This document shows, piece after piece, positions 1 to 7,769 of a stretch of 35,474 nt of DNA (position 1 is its first letter; each line of letters begins with the position of its first letter). The translations under genes and the position numbers were made by a program. The notes under the pieces are model-generated. The model was not told the origin of the DNA. It did not search any database and saw only the letters and a program-made list of their open reading frames with translations. This DNA is from Bacillota bacterium (GTDB lineage: Bacteria > Bacillota > Clostridia > SK-Y3): the NCBI GenBank assembly GCA_022360955.1, contig JAKSBV010000489.1, positions 1-35,474 of the forward strand, read 5' to 3'.

Positions 1-44
1 CATAATATACATCAATTAAATTTTATTCACTCATATAGAACAAA

Positions 45-73
45 TTGACTTGCGATAGAGACTAAAATATTAT
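45..73 (+). promoter_or_regulatory. Putative sigma-A promoter of the first regulator gene
   Basis: TTGACT (45-50) and TATTAT (68-73) are separated by 17 bases, each one base from the consensus. It would drive the regulator gene through a long leader that contains the first family A hairpin repeat. Promoter activity is inferred only from the boxes and their spacing. Confidence 0.5.
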
Positions 74-121
74 ATATTATTATATATACGCAACATAAAA
101 AGGAGTTTAAATATCGTTTTA

Positions 122-227
122 CTAAAGATAACCAACTTTAAACCTAAAAATACTATTTACACAAACAATGATGGTTCTGCATTTTTTGTGTAAATATAAA
201 TTCAATTTTAAAGTTGGATATCTATAT
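122..227 (+). repeat. Family A palindromic repeat, copy 1
   Basis: The left arm AAAGATAACCAACTTTAAA pairs with a right arm TTTTAAAGTTGGATATCTAT. A nested inner stem TTTACACAAA / TTTGTGTAAA encloses a loop containing GATGGTTCTGC. The whole unit can fold into one hairpin of about 100 nt. It lies between the putative promoter and the start of the regulator gene. Related copies occur at 5.9, 11.9, 12.2, 14.4, 16.9, 17.6, 18.1 and 20.0 kb. Confidence 0.85.
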
Positions 228-239
228 GGATATTGCACT

Positions 240-292
240 TAAAGATCAAATTTATATTTGAACAAAAACCAGAGCATCTCATTGTTTTAGGG
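240..292. repeat. Partial family A core, opposite orientation
   Basis: A 23-base stretch at 246-268 is identical to 12248-12270 inside another family A copy. It is followed by an apical segment resembling the inverted core of copy 1 (CAGAGCATCTC, whose complement contains GATGCTCTG). No clear outer arms remain, so it looks like a decayed or nested copy directly after copy 1. Confidence 0.5.
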
Positions 293-350
293 ACTGTCCA
301 ATCCATTATATAGATTACGGTGCGCTGTGTTTAACGAAAGAAGGGCTGAT

Positions 351-2627
351 GTGAAGCACTATAATTTGTTTGTAACATGGCTTCTTTCATACATCATTAT
401 TCTGCTTATTACTTTACTGCTCAGCATATTTGCCTATTCAAAAGCATTGCATATGATTGAAAGTGAAATTACGAAGGCGCACGAAGTGTCGCTTAGGCAA
501 TTGCAGAAGTCGGTTGACCAAGTACTTGAAAATATAGAAAACATGTCCATAGAGATTATATACAATGATCGCAATAGGCAGGTTATCAATTTGGGAAATC
601 AATATGATGCTTTTGCGAGATATGTGATGTATAATCTTGTTAAAGATTTTAAGATGATTAAAGTCGCTAACGGGAGCGTAGATGACTTCTTTGTTTACTA
701 TAAAAATACGGATATTATCATATCGCATAAGGGGAAGTTTACCTCAAAAGCGTATTATGATTTTTACCATGCAAACGAGAATGTTTCTTATGACACTTGG
801 CTCAAGACAATTAAGCGCAGACATGTGAAAGAATATATAAAAATGTATGGCACAAAGTATGGCGGCAAGATCAAAAACAGTACGGCCTTTTTGCAAAGCA
901 TCCCTCTTGCCGAAAAAAATTTTTCATCTGCCACGGTTGTCATGCTTCTGGATAATGCAGATATTAACGATGTATTGGCTAAGCAAAAGTGGACGCCGGA
1001 AGGCATGCTGTTGATTGCAGACGGACATAACAACATGATTGCATCTACCGATGATCTGGGAATATCGGAAATAGAGTTGGGTGATTTGGATCGGGGAATC
1101 TATAAGAAGATAGGAGATGAAATGGTCAAGATTACCTATGTTAACTCCGAAGTGAATGATTGGAAGTACATAGCGGTACTTCCTAAAAGAATTTTTCTGG
1201 AAAAGGTGAAATATACAAAAAGAATAATAAGTGTTTATATGTTTTTTTGTTTGTTTATAGGCGGCATGATATCCTATTATTTTGCAAAAAGGAATTATAA
1301 TCCTATCCAGAAAATAACCACAATGCTTGAAATGGCTCAAGATAAGAGCCAAAAGAAGAGGTCGGGAGGATATGATTACATTCAAAATGCCATATCCCGT
1401 TTAATTCAAGAGCAAAAAGAAATAGATAAAAGGCTGGAAGGACAAAAAAAGATATTGAGAAACAGCTTTTTAAAGAAATTGATGAAAGGCAAAGTGGACG
1501 ATGACGGGTCAATAGTAGAGGTATGTAAATCCTATGGGTTGTCTTTTGATACGGATCAGTTTGCGGTAATGGTTTTTTATATAGAGGACCTGGATATGGA
1601 TCAATTTGAAAAATATATTGATAATGAGACACGGATCTTTTCTTTAATTGAGTATATTATCGCAAATATTATAGAAGATCTGATCGGGCCGGACAATTCG
1701 GGATATATGTGCGAAATAGACGATATGCTGGTGTGTGTGATTAATTTTTCGCAAAGATTCGATACAACCGGTTATAAAGACGAATTGCTTAGGATAGGGC
1801 GTGAAGCGAGCATTCTGATAGCAAAGCATTATGATGTTTGTTTAAAGGTTTCCGTCAGTGAATTGCATAAGGGATTTGAAGGGATTGTAGATGCATACCA
1901 GCAGGCGTTTGATACAATGGAATATATGATTTTTTTAGGGAAGGGGCAGCTTATTCATTATTCCGACATTAAGAAAAGTGATGAAAGAAAAAGTTATACA
2001 TTAGATATACAGCAGCAAAAAAAGTTTATCAACAGTATGAAAGCAAATGATTTTGAAAGTGCAAAGCATATATTAAATGGCCTTATCGAAACAAATTTTG
2101 GCGGAGATACGTATGAGGCACAATTGATAAAATGCAGAATGTACGCATTACTCAATTTAATGGTACAAGTTCTGGAAGAAAAGGATATTGAACAGGATAA
2201 AATCAAACAATTGACCCAATCCGACAATATCCATGACATGTGTATTCATATGAATAAAACGCTTGATGATCTCCATGAAGGCCGCAACCGGAAGCAAAAG
2301 CATGAGAGCACATTGCTTGTGGACAATATCAAAGCGTACATCAATGAAAATTATTATCATCCCGATTTAAGCGCAGGTATGATTGCACAGCATTTTGATA
2401 TGAGTAATGTCCATTTGTCAAGGATGTTTAAAATGCAGGCAAAAAAGGGAGTTCTTGAGTATATTCACGAAGTAAGGCTTACAAAGGCGAAAGAATTGTT
2501 AGAAAAGGGAGATTTGAGTATTAAAGACATTGCAAAGCAGACAGGATATTACAGCAGTATTGCCTTTATACGGGTTTTTAAAAAATATGAGGGTATTACG
2601 CCGGGTAATTTTAAAAAGATGGTATAA
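351..2627 (+). CDS. Membrane-anchored AraC/YesN-type transcriptional regulator
   Basis: A one-component sensor-regulator of about 758 residues. A transmembrane helix lies near residues 8-32, followed by an extracellular Cache-like sensor region of about 250 residues. A second helix (VYMFFCLFIGGMISYYFAK) leads into a short HAMP-like linker, then a cytoplasmic region typical of YesN proteins, then an AraC-type double helix-turn-helix in the last 100 residues (IKAYINENYYHPDLS...IAKQTGYYSSIAFIRVFKK). GTG at 351 is preferred because AAAGAAGGG sits 5 bases upstream; the longer GTG at 327 has no ribosome-binding site. The next gene, an LplA-type binding protein, starts 72 bases downstream with no terminator between. 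In related loci such regulators control sugar-uptake genes beside them, so control of the following ABC genes is inferred. The ligand is unknown. Confidence 0.88.
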   Translation: MKHYNLFVTWLLSYIIILLITLLLSIFAYSKALHMIESEITKAHEVSLRQLQKSVDQVLENIENMSIEIIYNDRNRQVINLGNQYDAFARYVMYNLVKDFKMIKVANGSVDDFFVYYKNTDIIISHKGKFTSKAYYDFYHANENVSYDTWLKTIKRRHVKEYIKMYGTKYGGKIKNSTAFLQSIPLAEKNFSSATVVMLLDNADINDVLAKQKWTPEGMLLIADGHNNMIASTDDLGISEIELGDLDRGIYKKIGDEMVKITYVNSEVNDWKYIAVLPKRIFLEKVKYTKRIISVYMFFCLFIGGMISYYFAKRNYNPIQKITTMLEMAQDKSQKKRSGGYDYIQNAISRLIQEQKEIDKRLEGQKKILRNSFLKKLMKGKVDDDGSIVEVCKSYGLSFDTDQFAVMVFYIEDLDMDQFEKYIDNETRIFSLIEYIIANIIEDLIGPDNSGYMCEIDDMLVCVINFSQRFDTTGYKDELLRIGREASILIAKHYDVCLKVSVSELHKGFEGIVDAYQQAFDTMEYMIFLGKGQLIHYSDIKKSDERKSYTLDIQQQKKFINSMKANDFESAKHILNGLIETNFGGDTYEAQLIKCRMYALLNLMVQVLEEKDIEQDKIKQLTQSDNIHDMCIHMNKTLDDLHEGRNRKQKHESTLLVDNIKAYINENYYHPDLSAGMIAQHFDMSNVHLSRMFKMQAKKGVLEYIHEVRLTKAKELLEKGDLSIKDIAKQTGYYSSIAFIRVFKKYEGITPGNFKKMV

Positions 2628-2698
2628 TGTATCATCCTTGATGGTTCAAAAGAATGGATAGACTTAAAATGCGATGTTTTTAGTAGGGGCTGAATGTT

Positions 2699-4246
2699 AT
2701 GTTAAAGAAAAAAGTTATAGTATTATTGTTATTCCTCGTCTTAATGGTGCAGGCAGGATGCCAGGATCAGACTGGGGAGATTGAAAGCGCCGGCAGCACA
2801 AATCCAAAGATGAGATTCACTTATTGGGTACCTTTAGAAGAACCCGAAGAGCTTGTTATTTCAAGTTTGGAGGAAAATGAAGTATATAAAGAGCTGGTTA
2901 GGAGAACAGGTATTGAATTTGATTTTATATCCGTAAAAAGGGAACACGCGGAGGAAGCTTTTAACTTGATGCTTGCTTCCGGTGATTTGCCCGATATTAT
3001 CCAAAACCCGCCCCATTATTACGGGGGAAGTGAGAAGGCGGTACGGGACGGTATCTATTTAAAATTAAATGATTTGATTGACAGACATGCACCAAACTTT
3101 AAGAGACTGCTGGACAACAATCCGCAGATAAAAAAAGAAGTACAAAACGATTTAGGTACCATATGGGGGTTTCCCCTTGTACATTTAGAAGAGGAACCTT
3201 CATGGTATGGTCCGATTATCCGGGAAGACTGGCTTGAAGAATTGGGGCTTGGAGTGCCTGAGACGATTGAAGAGTGGTATGATGTTTTAAAAGCTTTTAA
3301 AGAGGAAAAAGGAGCGGAGGTACCCCTGCTTTTTCGGGATAACTATTCTACGGATAATGCATGGTCCATTTTGTCTGCCTATGGTGTAACAAAGTCCTTT
3401 GTGAAGGTGGACGATATTGTTCTCTATGGTCCTATACAGCCCGCATATAAGGCATTTTTGAAAGAAATGAATCAATGGTATGAAGAGGGACTCATTGACT
3501 CGGATTTTGCTATGAGGAATTATGTGAGTTTTAGTGAAATGGCCGTATCCGGTAAAGCCGGTGCTTGGTTTGGCAGATACGGAGAAGATTTGGACGATTT
3601 TTTAATACGGGGGCAGAGACTAAACCCCCAATATCGTTTGACGGCTGCGCCCTACCCTTCATTGAAAAAGGGGGACAGACCTGAGTATAGGCAAAAAAAC
3701 TGGTTGGTCCAGGGATATTGGGGCGTTATCACGTCTTCGTGCCAGTACCCTGTGGAGATTGTCAAATGGTTCGATTATCATTACAGCGACGAAGCCTTTG
3801 TATTGTTTAACTATGGTGTTGAAGGCGTGAGTTATGATTTGGTCGAAGGCAAGCCGGTCTATAAAGATTTTATATCGAATAATGAAGACGGGTACGGCTA
3901 TTACGTGCTTAGGGAAAAATATAAATGGAGATGTCCGTATATTAGAGATTTTAGGGCGGTTCCTCTTCAAAGGGAAGAGGTACGGAAAGCGCAGGAAATA
4001 TGGACAAATTCTGCCGGGGACGCGTTGGTCATACCACCTGTTTCCTTATTGCCCACCGAAAGTGTAGAATATGAAAAAATTATGGATGGGGTACAATATT
4101 ATGTGGAGGAAATGACCGTCAGATTTATAATGGGTATTGAGAATATAGAGAACTTTGATGATTATGTAAAGCGAGTAAAGGCCCTTGGGATTGATAGGGC
4201 GGTTGCGATACGGCAGGCCGCTCTCAACAGGTATAACAGCAGGTGA
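2699..4246 (+). CDS. LplA-type extracellular solute-binding lipoprotein
   Basis: A 515-residue secreted lipoprotein. A lysine-rich N-terminus and hydrophobic stretch end at a lipobox-like VQAGC with Cys21 as the lipidation site; the -3 residue is Gln rather than the usual Leu. The mature part has the family 1 binding-protein layout, including LMLASGDLPDII and an IREDWLEELG segment typical of LplA/YtcQ proteins in Firmicutes. It probably delivers a carbohydrate to a CUT1 permease. It follows the regulator closely and is separated from the ABC operon by a terminator and a new promoter. It may therefore be a sensor partner of the regulator, or a second binding protein for the same permease pair. 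Class assignment is firm; the substrate is not determined. Confidence 0.87.
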   Translation: MLKKKVIVLLLFLVLMVQAGCQDQTGEIESAGSTNPKMRFTYWVPLEEPEELVISSLEENEVYKELVRRTGIEFDFISVKREHAEEAFNLMLASGDLPDIIQNPPHYYGGSEKAVRDGIYLKLNDLIDRHAPNFKRLLDNNPQIKKEVQNDLGTIWGFPLVHLEEEPSWYGPIIREDWLEELGLGVPETIEEWYDVLKAFKEEKGAEVPLLFRDNYSTDNAWSILSAYGVTKSFVKVDDIVLYGPIQPAYKAFLKEMNQWYEEGLIDSDFAMRNYVSFSEMAVSGKAGAWFGRYGEDLDDFLIRGQRLNPQYRLTAAPYPSLKKGDRPEYRQKNWLVQGYWGVITSSCQYPVEIVKWFDYHYSDEAFVLFNYGVEGVSYDLVEGKPVYKDFISNNEDGYGYYVLREKYKWRCPYIRDFRAVPLQREEVRKAQEIWTNSAGDALVIPPVSLLPTESVEYEKIMDGVQYYVEEMTVRFIMGIENIENFDDYVKRVKALGIDRAVAIRQAALNRYNSR

Positions 4247-4323
4247 TCTAACCTTTGCAGGCGGCAGGTTAAAAAAGGTTAATGCTGAAAAAACGGATAA
4301 TAAAAATAGCTGCGGACGCTTAT

Positions 4324-4360
4324 AAAAGTCTTTAAAATCATTGGTTTTAAGGGCTTTTTG
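4324..4360 (+). terminator. Intrinsic terminator after the first binding protein
   Basis: AAGTCTTTAAAA (4326-4337) pairs with TTTTAAGGGCTT (4345-4356), allowing two G-U pairs. A run of T (4355-4359) follows. It separates the regulator and LplA-type gene from the downstream transporter operon. Confidence 0.75.
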
Positions 4361-4381
4361 TCTTAGGATGAAAGAACCGTT

Positions 4382-4402
4382 TATACCATTTAAAACGGTA
4401 TA
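4382..4402. promoter_or_regulatory. 21-bp palindrome abutting the operon promoter (candidate operator)
   Basis: TATACC and GGTATA bracket a TTTAAAA core, giving a 21-base palindrome with one mismatched pair around a central A. It ends directly at the -35 box of the next promoter (4403). A position just upstream of -35 suits an activator site. The binding factor is unknown; the AraC-type regulator at 351 is one candidate. Confidence 0.5.
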
Positions 4403-4432
4403 TTTACAAATAGTTTTAAAGAAGGTTATAGT
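4403..4432 (+). promoter_or_regulatory. Putative promoter of the sugar ABC operon
   Basis: TTTACA (4403-4408) and TATAGT (4427-4432) are separated by 18 bases; each box differs from the consensus at one position. It lies after the terminator and about 140 bases upstream of the second binding-protein gene. Confidence 0.55.
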
Positions 4433-4570
4433 AGAAACAGCATCAATATTTTTAGGATGATGCGGTTGAAAGTTGGAGAAAGGGGGACGGGGAAGCTGAA
4501 CATTATGTAAATTTATATGTTTGGATTTATGTTAGAAGCATATTGTACAAAAGTTGAAGGAGGAATGAAT

Positions 4571-5881
4571 ATGAGAAAGATGGTTATTGGTTTGTTGATC
4601 TGTATACTAGCCGTTTCTTTGTTAGCAGGATGCGGCGGTCAGAAAGGCGATGTTTCACAAAATCCGCAGCAGGGGGAAAAGCAGGATAGTCAGAAAGTAA
4701 AAGAAATGCAGGTTTGGCTGCCGCCTTTTGGGACGGAAGATATGATGGATCAAGAAGTGTGGGAAGACATCTTTAAAAAATTCGAACAGGAAAACAATGT
4801 AAAAATTACACTTCAAATTGTGCCTTGGAATAATTATGAAGATAAATATCTAACCGGCATCAGTGCGGGACAGGGACCGGATGTAGGGTATATGTATGCC
4901 GAAATGTTTCCGAGTTTTATTGATATGGGAACGGTGCAGCCATTGGATGAGTATCTGACGCAGGAAGATCGGGAGAATTATTACTATTTGGATAAGGGGA
5001 TCATTTTCGGCAAACAATATGGCTTGCCGATTGTTGTAGGAAACCCGAGGATTCTTTGCTATAATCAGGATATTTTGGACGAAATCGGTGCCGAGCCGCC
5101 GGCGACCTGGGAAGATTTTAAAAATATCGCGATAAAAGCGACAAAGGATACCGACGGAGACGGGGAAATCGACCGTTACGGATATGTTGCCGCTTGGGGA
5201 AGCAAAGCTTACGGCGCAATGAATGAAATGTTTTATCCTTGGTTATGGCAGGCCGGCGGAGAGTTATTCAATGAAGAGGGAACAAAGGCGGCATTTAATA
5301 GCGAAGCAGGGTTAAAGGCCCTCACATTTTTACAAGATTTATTATTAACCCATAAGGTAATGCCCGAATCCGTTATCGCTCAAGATGAGAGTGAAATATT
5401 GACCAATTATTTCGCTCAAGGAAAAGCGGCTTTTGTCATCGTTGATACAAGAAAAACGGCCAACATATTTGACAAGCAATATCCGGATTTGAACTGGGGT
5501 TATGTGACTTCATTGAAAGACGTACAAAAGGGTACCTTTGTAGCGGCGGATCAGTTGGTCATGCTGTCTGACGCACCGGATTACGAGCTGACGATGTCAT
5601 TGATGCGGTATATGACCAGTGCCGAATCCATGGAAAAATTCCATAAGATGAGTCCTTGGCCGCCTATCGCAAGAGATGAGCAATATAATGGCAATCCAAA
5701 GTTTACAACATTGTATGAAAATGACTATGATGCATTGAAGAATTTAAAACCGGTTAAAAACGGATATAAGATTTATGATTATCTATATAAACAGCTTCAA
5801 GTGGTCATGATGGGAGAAACGACTCCGGAAAAAGCACTTCAAGAAGCAGAAAAATATGCAAACGATTTGTTGAATCAATAG
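4571..5881 (+). CDS. Sugar ABC transporter substrate-binding lipoprotein (family 1)
   Basis: A 436-residue lipoprotein. Its signal peptide ends in SLLAGC with Cys21 as the lipidation site, followed by a low-complexity Q/K-rich linker. The body resembles MalE/UgpB-type family 1 proteins: ISAGQGPDVGYMYAEMFPSF, an EF-hand-like DTDGDGEIDRYGY loop common in this family, and FAQGKAAF. ATG 4571 is chosen because AAGGAGG (4557-4563) is 7 bases away; ATG 4565 is too close and ATG 4517 has no ribosome-binding site. It is the first gene of an operon with two permeases and a glycoside hydrolase, so it probably captures an oligosaccharide at the outer membrane face. A strong hairpin and a family A repeat separate it from the permeases, which may allow it to be made in excess. 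Confidence 0.92.
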   Translation: MRKMVIGLLICILAVSLLAGCGGQKGDVSQNPQQGEKQDSQKVKEMQVWLPPFGTEDMMDQEVWEDIFKKFEQENNVKITLQIVPWNNYEDKYLTGISAGQGPDVGYMYAEMFPSFIDMGTVQPLDEYLTQEDRENYYYLDKGIIFGKQYGLPIVVGNPRILCYNQDILDEIGAEPPATWEDFKNIAIKATKDTDGDGEIDRYGYVAAWGSKAYGAMNEMFYPWLWQAGGELFNEEGTKAAFNSEAGLKALTFLQDLLLTHKVMPESVIAQDESEILTNYFAQGKAAFVIVDTRKTANIFDKQYPDLNWGYVTSLKDVQKGTFVAADQLVMLSDAPDYELTMSLMRYMTSAESMEKFHKMSPWPPIARDEQYNGNPKFTTLYENDYDALKNLKPVKNGYKIYDYLYKQLQVVMMGETTPEKALQEAEKYANDLLNQ

Positions 5882-5887
5882 AGACTA

Positions 5888-5930
5888 ATGGATGAAAAGA
5901 AATATGTTTTTCATATTTCTTTTCATCCAT
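5888..5930 (+). promoter_or_regulatory. Perfect 19-bp hairpin between binding protein and permease genes
   Basis: Arms 5888-5906 and 5912-5930 are exact reverse complements (ATGGATGAAAAGAAATATG on the left) around a TTTTT loop. The hairpin starts 6 bases after the stop codon. No T-run follows, so it is not a standard terminator. By analogy with stem-loops after other binding-protein genes, it may protect or pause the upstream message; this is inferred. Confidence 0.75.
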
Positions 5931-5935
5931 GGCAT

Positions 5936-6043
5936 TAAAGATAACCAGCTTTAAACCTAAACATACTGTTTACTCGAAACAACGATGATTCTGCGTTTTT
6001 TGTGTAAATATAAATTTGATTTTAAAGTTGGGTATCTATATAA
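5936..6043 (+). repeat. Family A palindromic repeat, copy 2 (inside the operon)
   Basis: Arms AAAGATAACCAGCTTTAAA and TTTTAAAGTTGGGTATCTAT enclose a core close to copy 1 in the same orientation, with GATGATTCTGC in the loop region. It lies between the 19-bp hairpin and the permease ribosome-binding site, so it is transcribed within the operon. Confidence 0.85.
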
Positions 6044-6065
6044 TGGTCACGGAGGAAAAATAAAA

Positions 6066-6941
6066 ATGTCAAAAAAGACTGACTACAGCGGATATGTATA
6101 TATATTTCCTATTTTAATACTGATCTCGATATTTTATATCATACCTATTTTTATGTCGTTTTTTTACAGCTTTCAAAAATTTAACGTTATTCAGCCCCCG
6201 GAATTTCTGGGACTGTTCAATTATAAAAGGCTTGGCAGTGACCCTGTATTTTTGGCCTCTTTGAAAAACACATTGGTCTATACGGCGATAGTGGTTCCGG
6301 TGCAGACGGTTTTGTCTATGTTGTTGGCCGTATTGATTACAAGCAGAAAGAGGAACATATGGACCAATTTTGTGAGGAATTCACTATTTGTTCCTGTGAT
6401 TACTTCCATGATTTTGGTCGGCATTATTTGGAGAGTTGTGTTAAATCCGAATATGGGTCTGTTAAATCATGCGCTTTCAAGTATAGGGATCACAAAGATC
6501 AATTGGCTGGGTTCAAATGCCACAGCTATGATAAGCGTATGCATGGCCGCAGTGTGGAAAAATGTGGGGTATTTTATGGTGCTGTATATCGCTGCAATCA
6601 TGGATATACCGAAAAGTTACTATGAAGCGGCGATGGTGGACGGTGCCAGTGCGACGCAAAAGTTTTTCAATATCACCCTGCCCATGTTAAAGCCTGCGAC
6701 CTATTTTGTCGTTGTTCTGGGCACCATCTGGTCTTTTCAGGTATTTGATTTGGTTTACACTTTAACCGGAGGTGGTCCGGGGGTTGCAACAGTTACTCTC
6801 GTCATGTCCATTTATAATAGTGCTTTCAGAGAATATAACATGGGGTATGCTGCGGCAATTTCCTATGTATTGTTTGCAATTAGCGTTATTATATCCGTTA
6901 TCCAAACAAAATGCTTGAAGGATAATGAAAGCATTTATTAG
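6066..6941 (+). CDS. Carbohydrate ABC transporter permease (CUT1, MalF/UgpA type)
   Basis: A 291-residue inner-membrane permease with six predicted transmembrane helices. The cytoplasmic EAA loop that contacts the ATPase is clear: YYEAAMVDGASATQKFFNIT followed by LPMLKP. The start at 6066 has GGAGG (6051-6055) ten bases upstream; an upstream in-frame start at 5985 would lie inside the family A repeat and is rejected. It forms a heterodimeric channel with the next gene product. No ATP-binding gene is present, as is typical for Firmicute CUT1 operons served by a shared MsmX-like ATPase encoded elsewhere. Confidence 0.92.
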   Translation: MSKKTDYSGYVYIFPILILISIFYIIPIFMSFFYSFQKFNVIQPPEFLGLFNYKRLGSDPVFLASLKNTLVYTAIVVPVQTVLSMLLAVLITSRKRNIWTNFVRNSLFVPVITSMILVGIIWRVVLNPNMGLLNHALSSIGITKINWLGSNATAMISVCMAAVWKNVGYFMVLYIAAIMDIPKSYYEAAMVDGASATQKFFNITLPMLKPATYFVVVLGTIWSFQVFDLVYTLTGGGPGVATVTLVMSIYNSAFREYNMGYAAAISYVLFAISVIISVIQTKCLKDNESIY

Positions 6942-6952
6942 GAGATGAGAGC

Positions 6953-7765
6953 ATGAAGAAAAAAATTATATCTATTGTGATAAACTGTTTTTTCGTACTT
7001 TTGGTTGCAGGAACCCTGGTGCCTTTTATTTATATGGTATTGACATCATTCAAACAAAGTTATGTGACCATCGACTATTCAATGGATATTACGAAATTCA
7101 ATTTAAAGAACTATATTACGATATTTAGAAACTATCATTTTGTTCTATATTTTTCTAACAGTGTTATTGTAGTGTTTTTTGCGTGTATTCTGAATGGCTT
7201 GTTTAGCAGTATGGCAGGATTCGGATTTGCCAAAAAGAGATTTGCCGGCAGAGATCAAATATTTTTTATCTTTTTAATGACGCTGATGGTACCGGCGCAG
7301 GTAACCATGATTCCTGTTTTTGTGATCATGAAAAAATTGCAGTGGATTAATACCTATCAGGCCTTGTTCTTACCCATTATCAATGCATTTGGGGTATTTT
7401 TAATGAGGCAGTTTATGCTCAATATACCGGATGAGCTGCTGGAAGCGGCAAAAATAGACGGTTCATCGGAATTTAGGACCTTTACCCATATTGTTTTGCC
7501 GATGACAAAGCCTGCACTGCTTTCACTGACCATATTTACCTTTATTACTTGCTGGAATGATTTTTTATGGCCCCTGGTTATTATCACGGAGGGCAACATG
7601 AATACATTGACCCTTGCACTGTCAAAGCTGCATGGGAACTATTCTACCAATTATGGGCTTGTCATGGCCGGGGCGACGTTGTCATTTTTGCCGCCCTTTA
7701 TCTTATACATGGTTTTACAGAAAAAATTTGTTCAAGGTGTTACATTAAGCGGAATGAAAGGGTGA
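6953..7765 (+). CDS. Carbohydrate ABC transporter permease (CUT1, MalG/UgpE type)
   Basis: A 270-residue permease and partner of the preceding gene, starting 11 bases after it. It has the N-terminal helix, periplasmic-type loop and six-helix layout of MalG-like proteins. The EAA loop reads LLEAAKIDGSSEFRTFTHIV followed by LPMTKP. The C-terminus VQGVTLSGMKG is the standard ending of this permease class. An AGGAG-like site lies just upstream of the ATG. The following glycoside-hydrolase gene begins 4 bases after the stop, which supports a single transcript and possible translational coupling. Confidence 0.93.
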   Translation: MKKKIISIVINCFFVLLVAGTLVPFIYMVLTSFKQSYVTIDYSMDITKFNLKNYITIFRNYHFVLYFSNSVIVVFFACILNGLFSSMAGFGFAKKRFAGRDQIFFIFLMTLMVPAQVTMIPVFVIMKKLQWINTYQALFLPIINAFGVFLMRQFMLNIPDELLEAAKIDGSSEFRTFTHIVLPMTKPALLSLTIFTFITCWNDFLWPLVIITEGNMNTLTLALSKLHGNYSTNYGLVMAGATLSFLPPFILYMVLQKKFVQGVTLSGMKG

Positions 7766-7769
7766 TACG

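Noticed and set aside
5888-5930. Intrinsic terminator between binding protein and permease
   Set aside because: The stem is perfect but no T-run follows, and the downstream permeases have no separate promoter that I can see.
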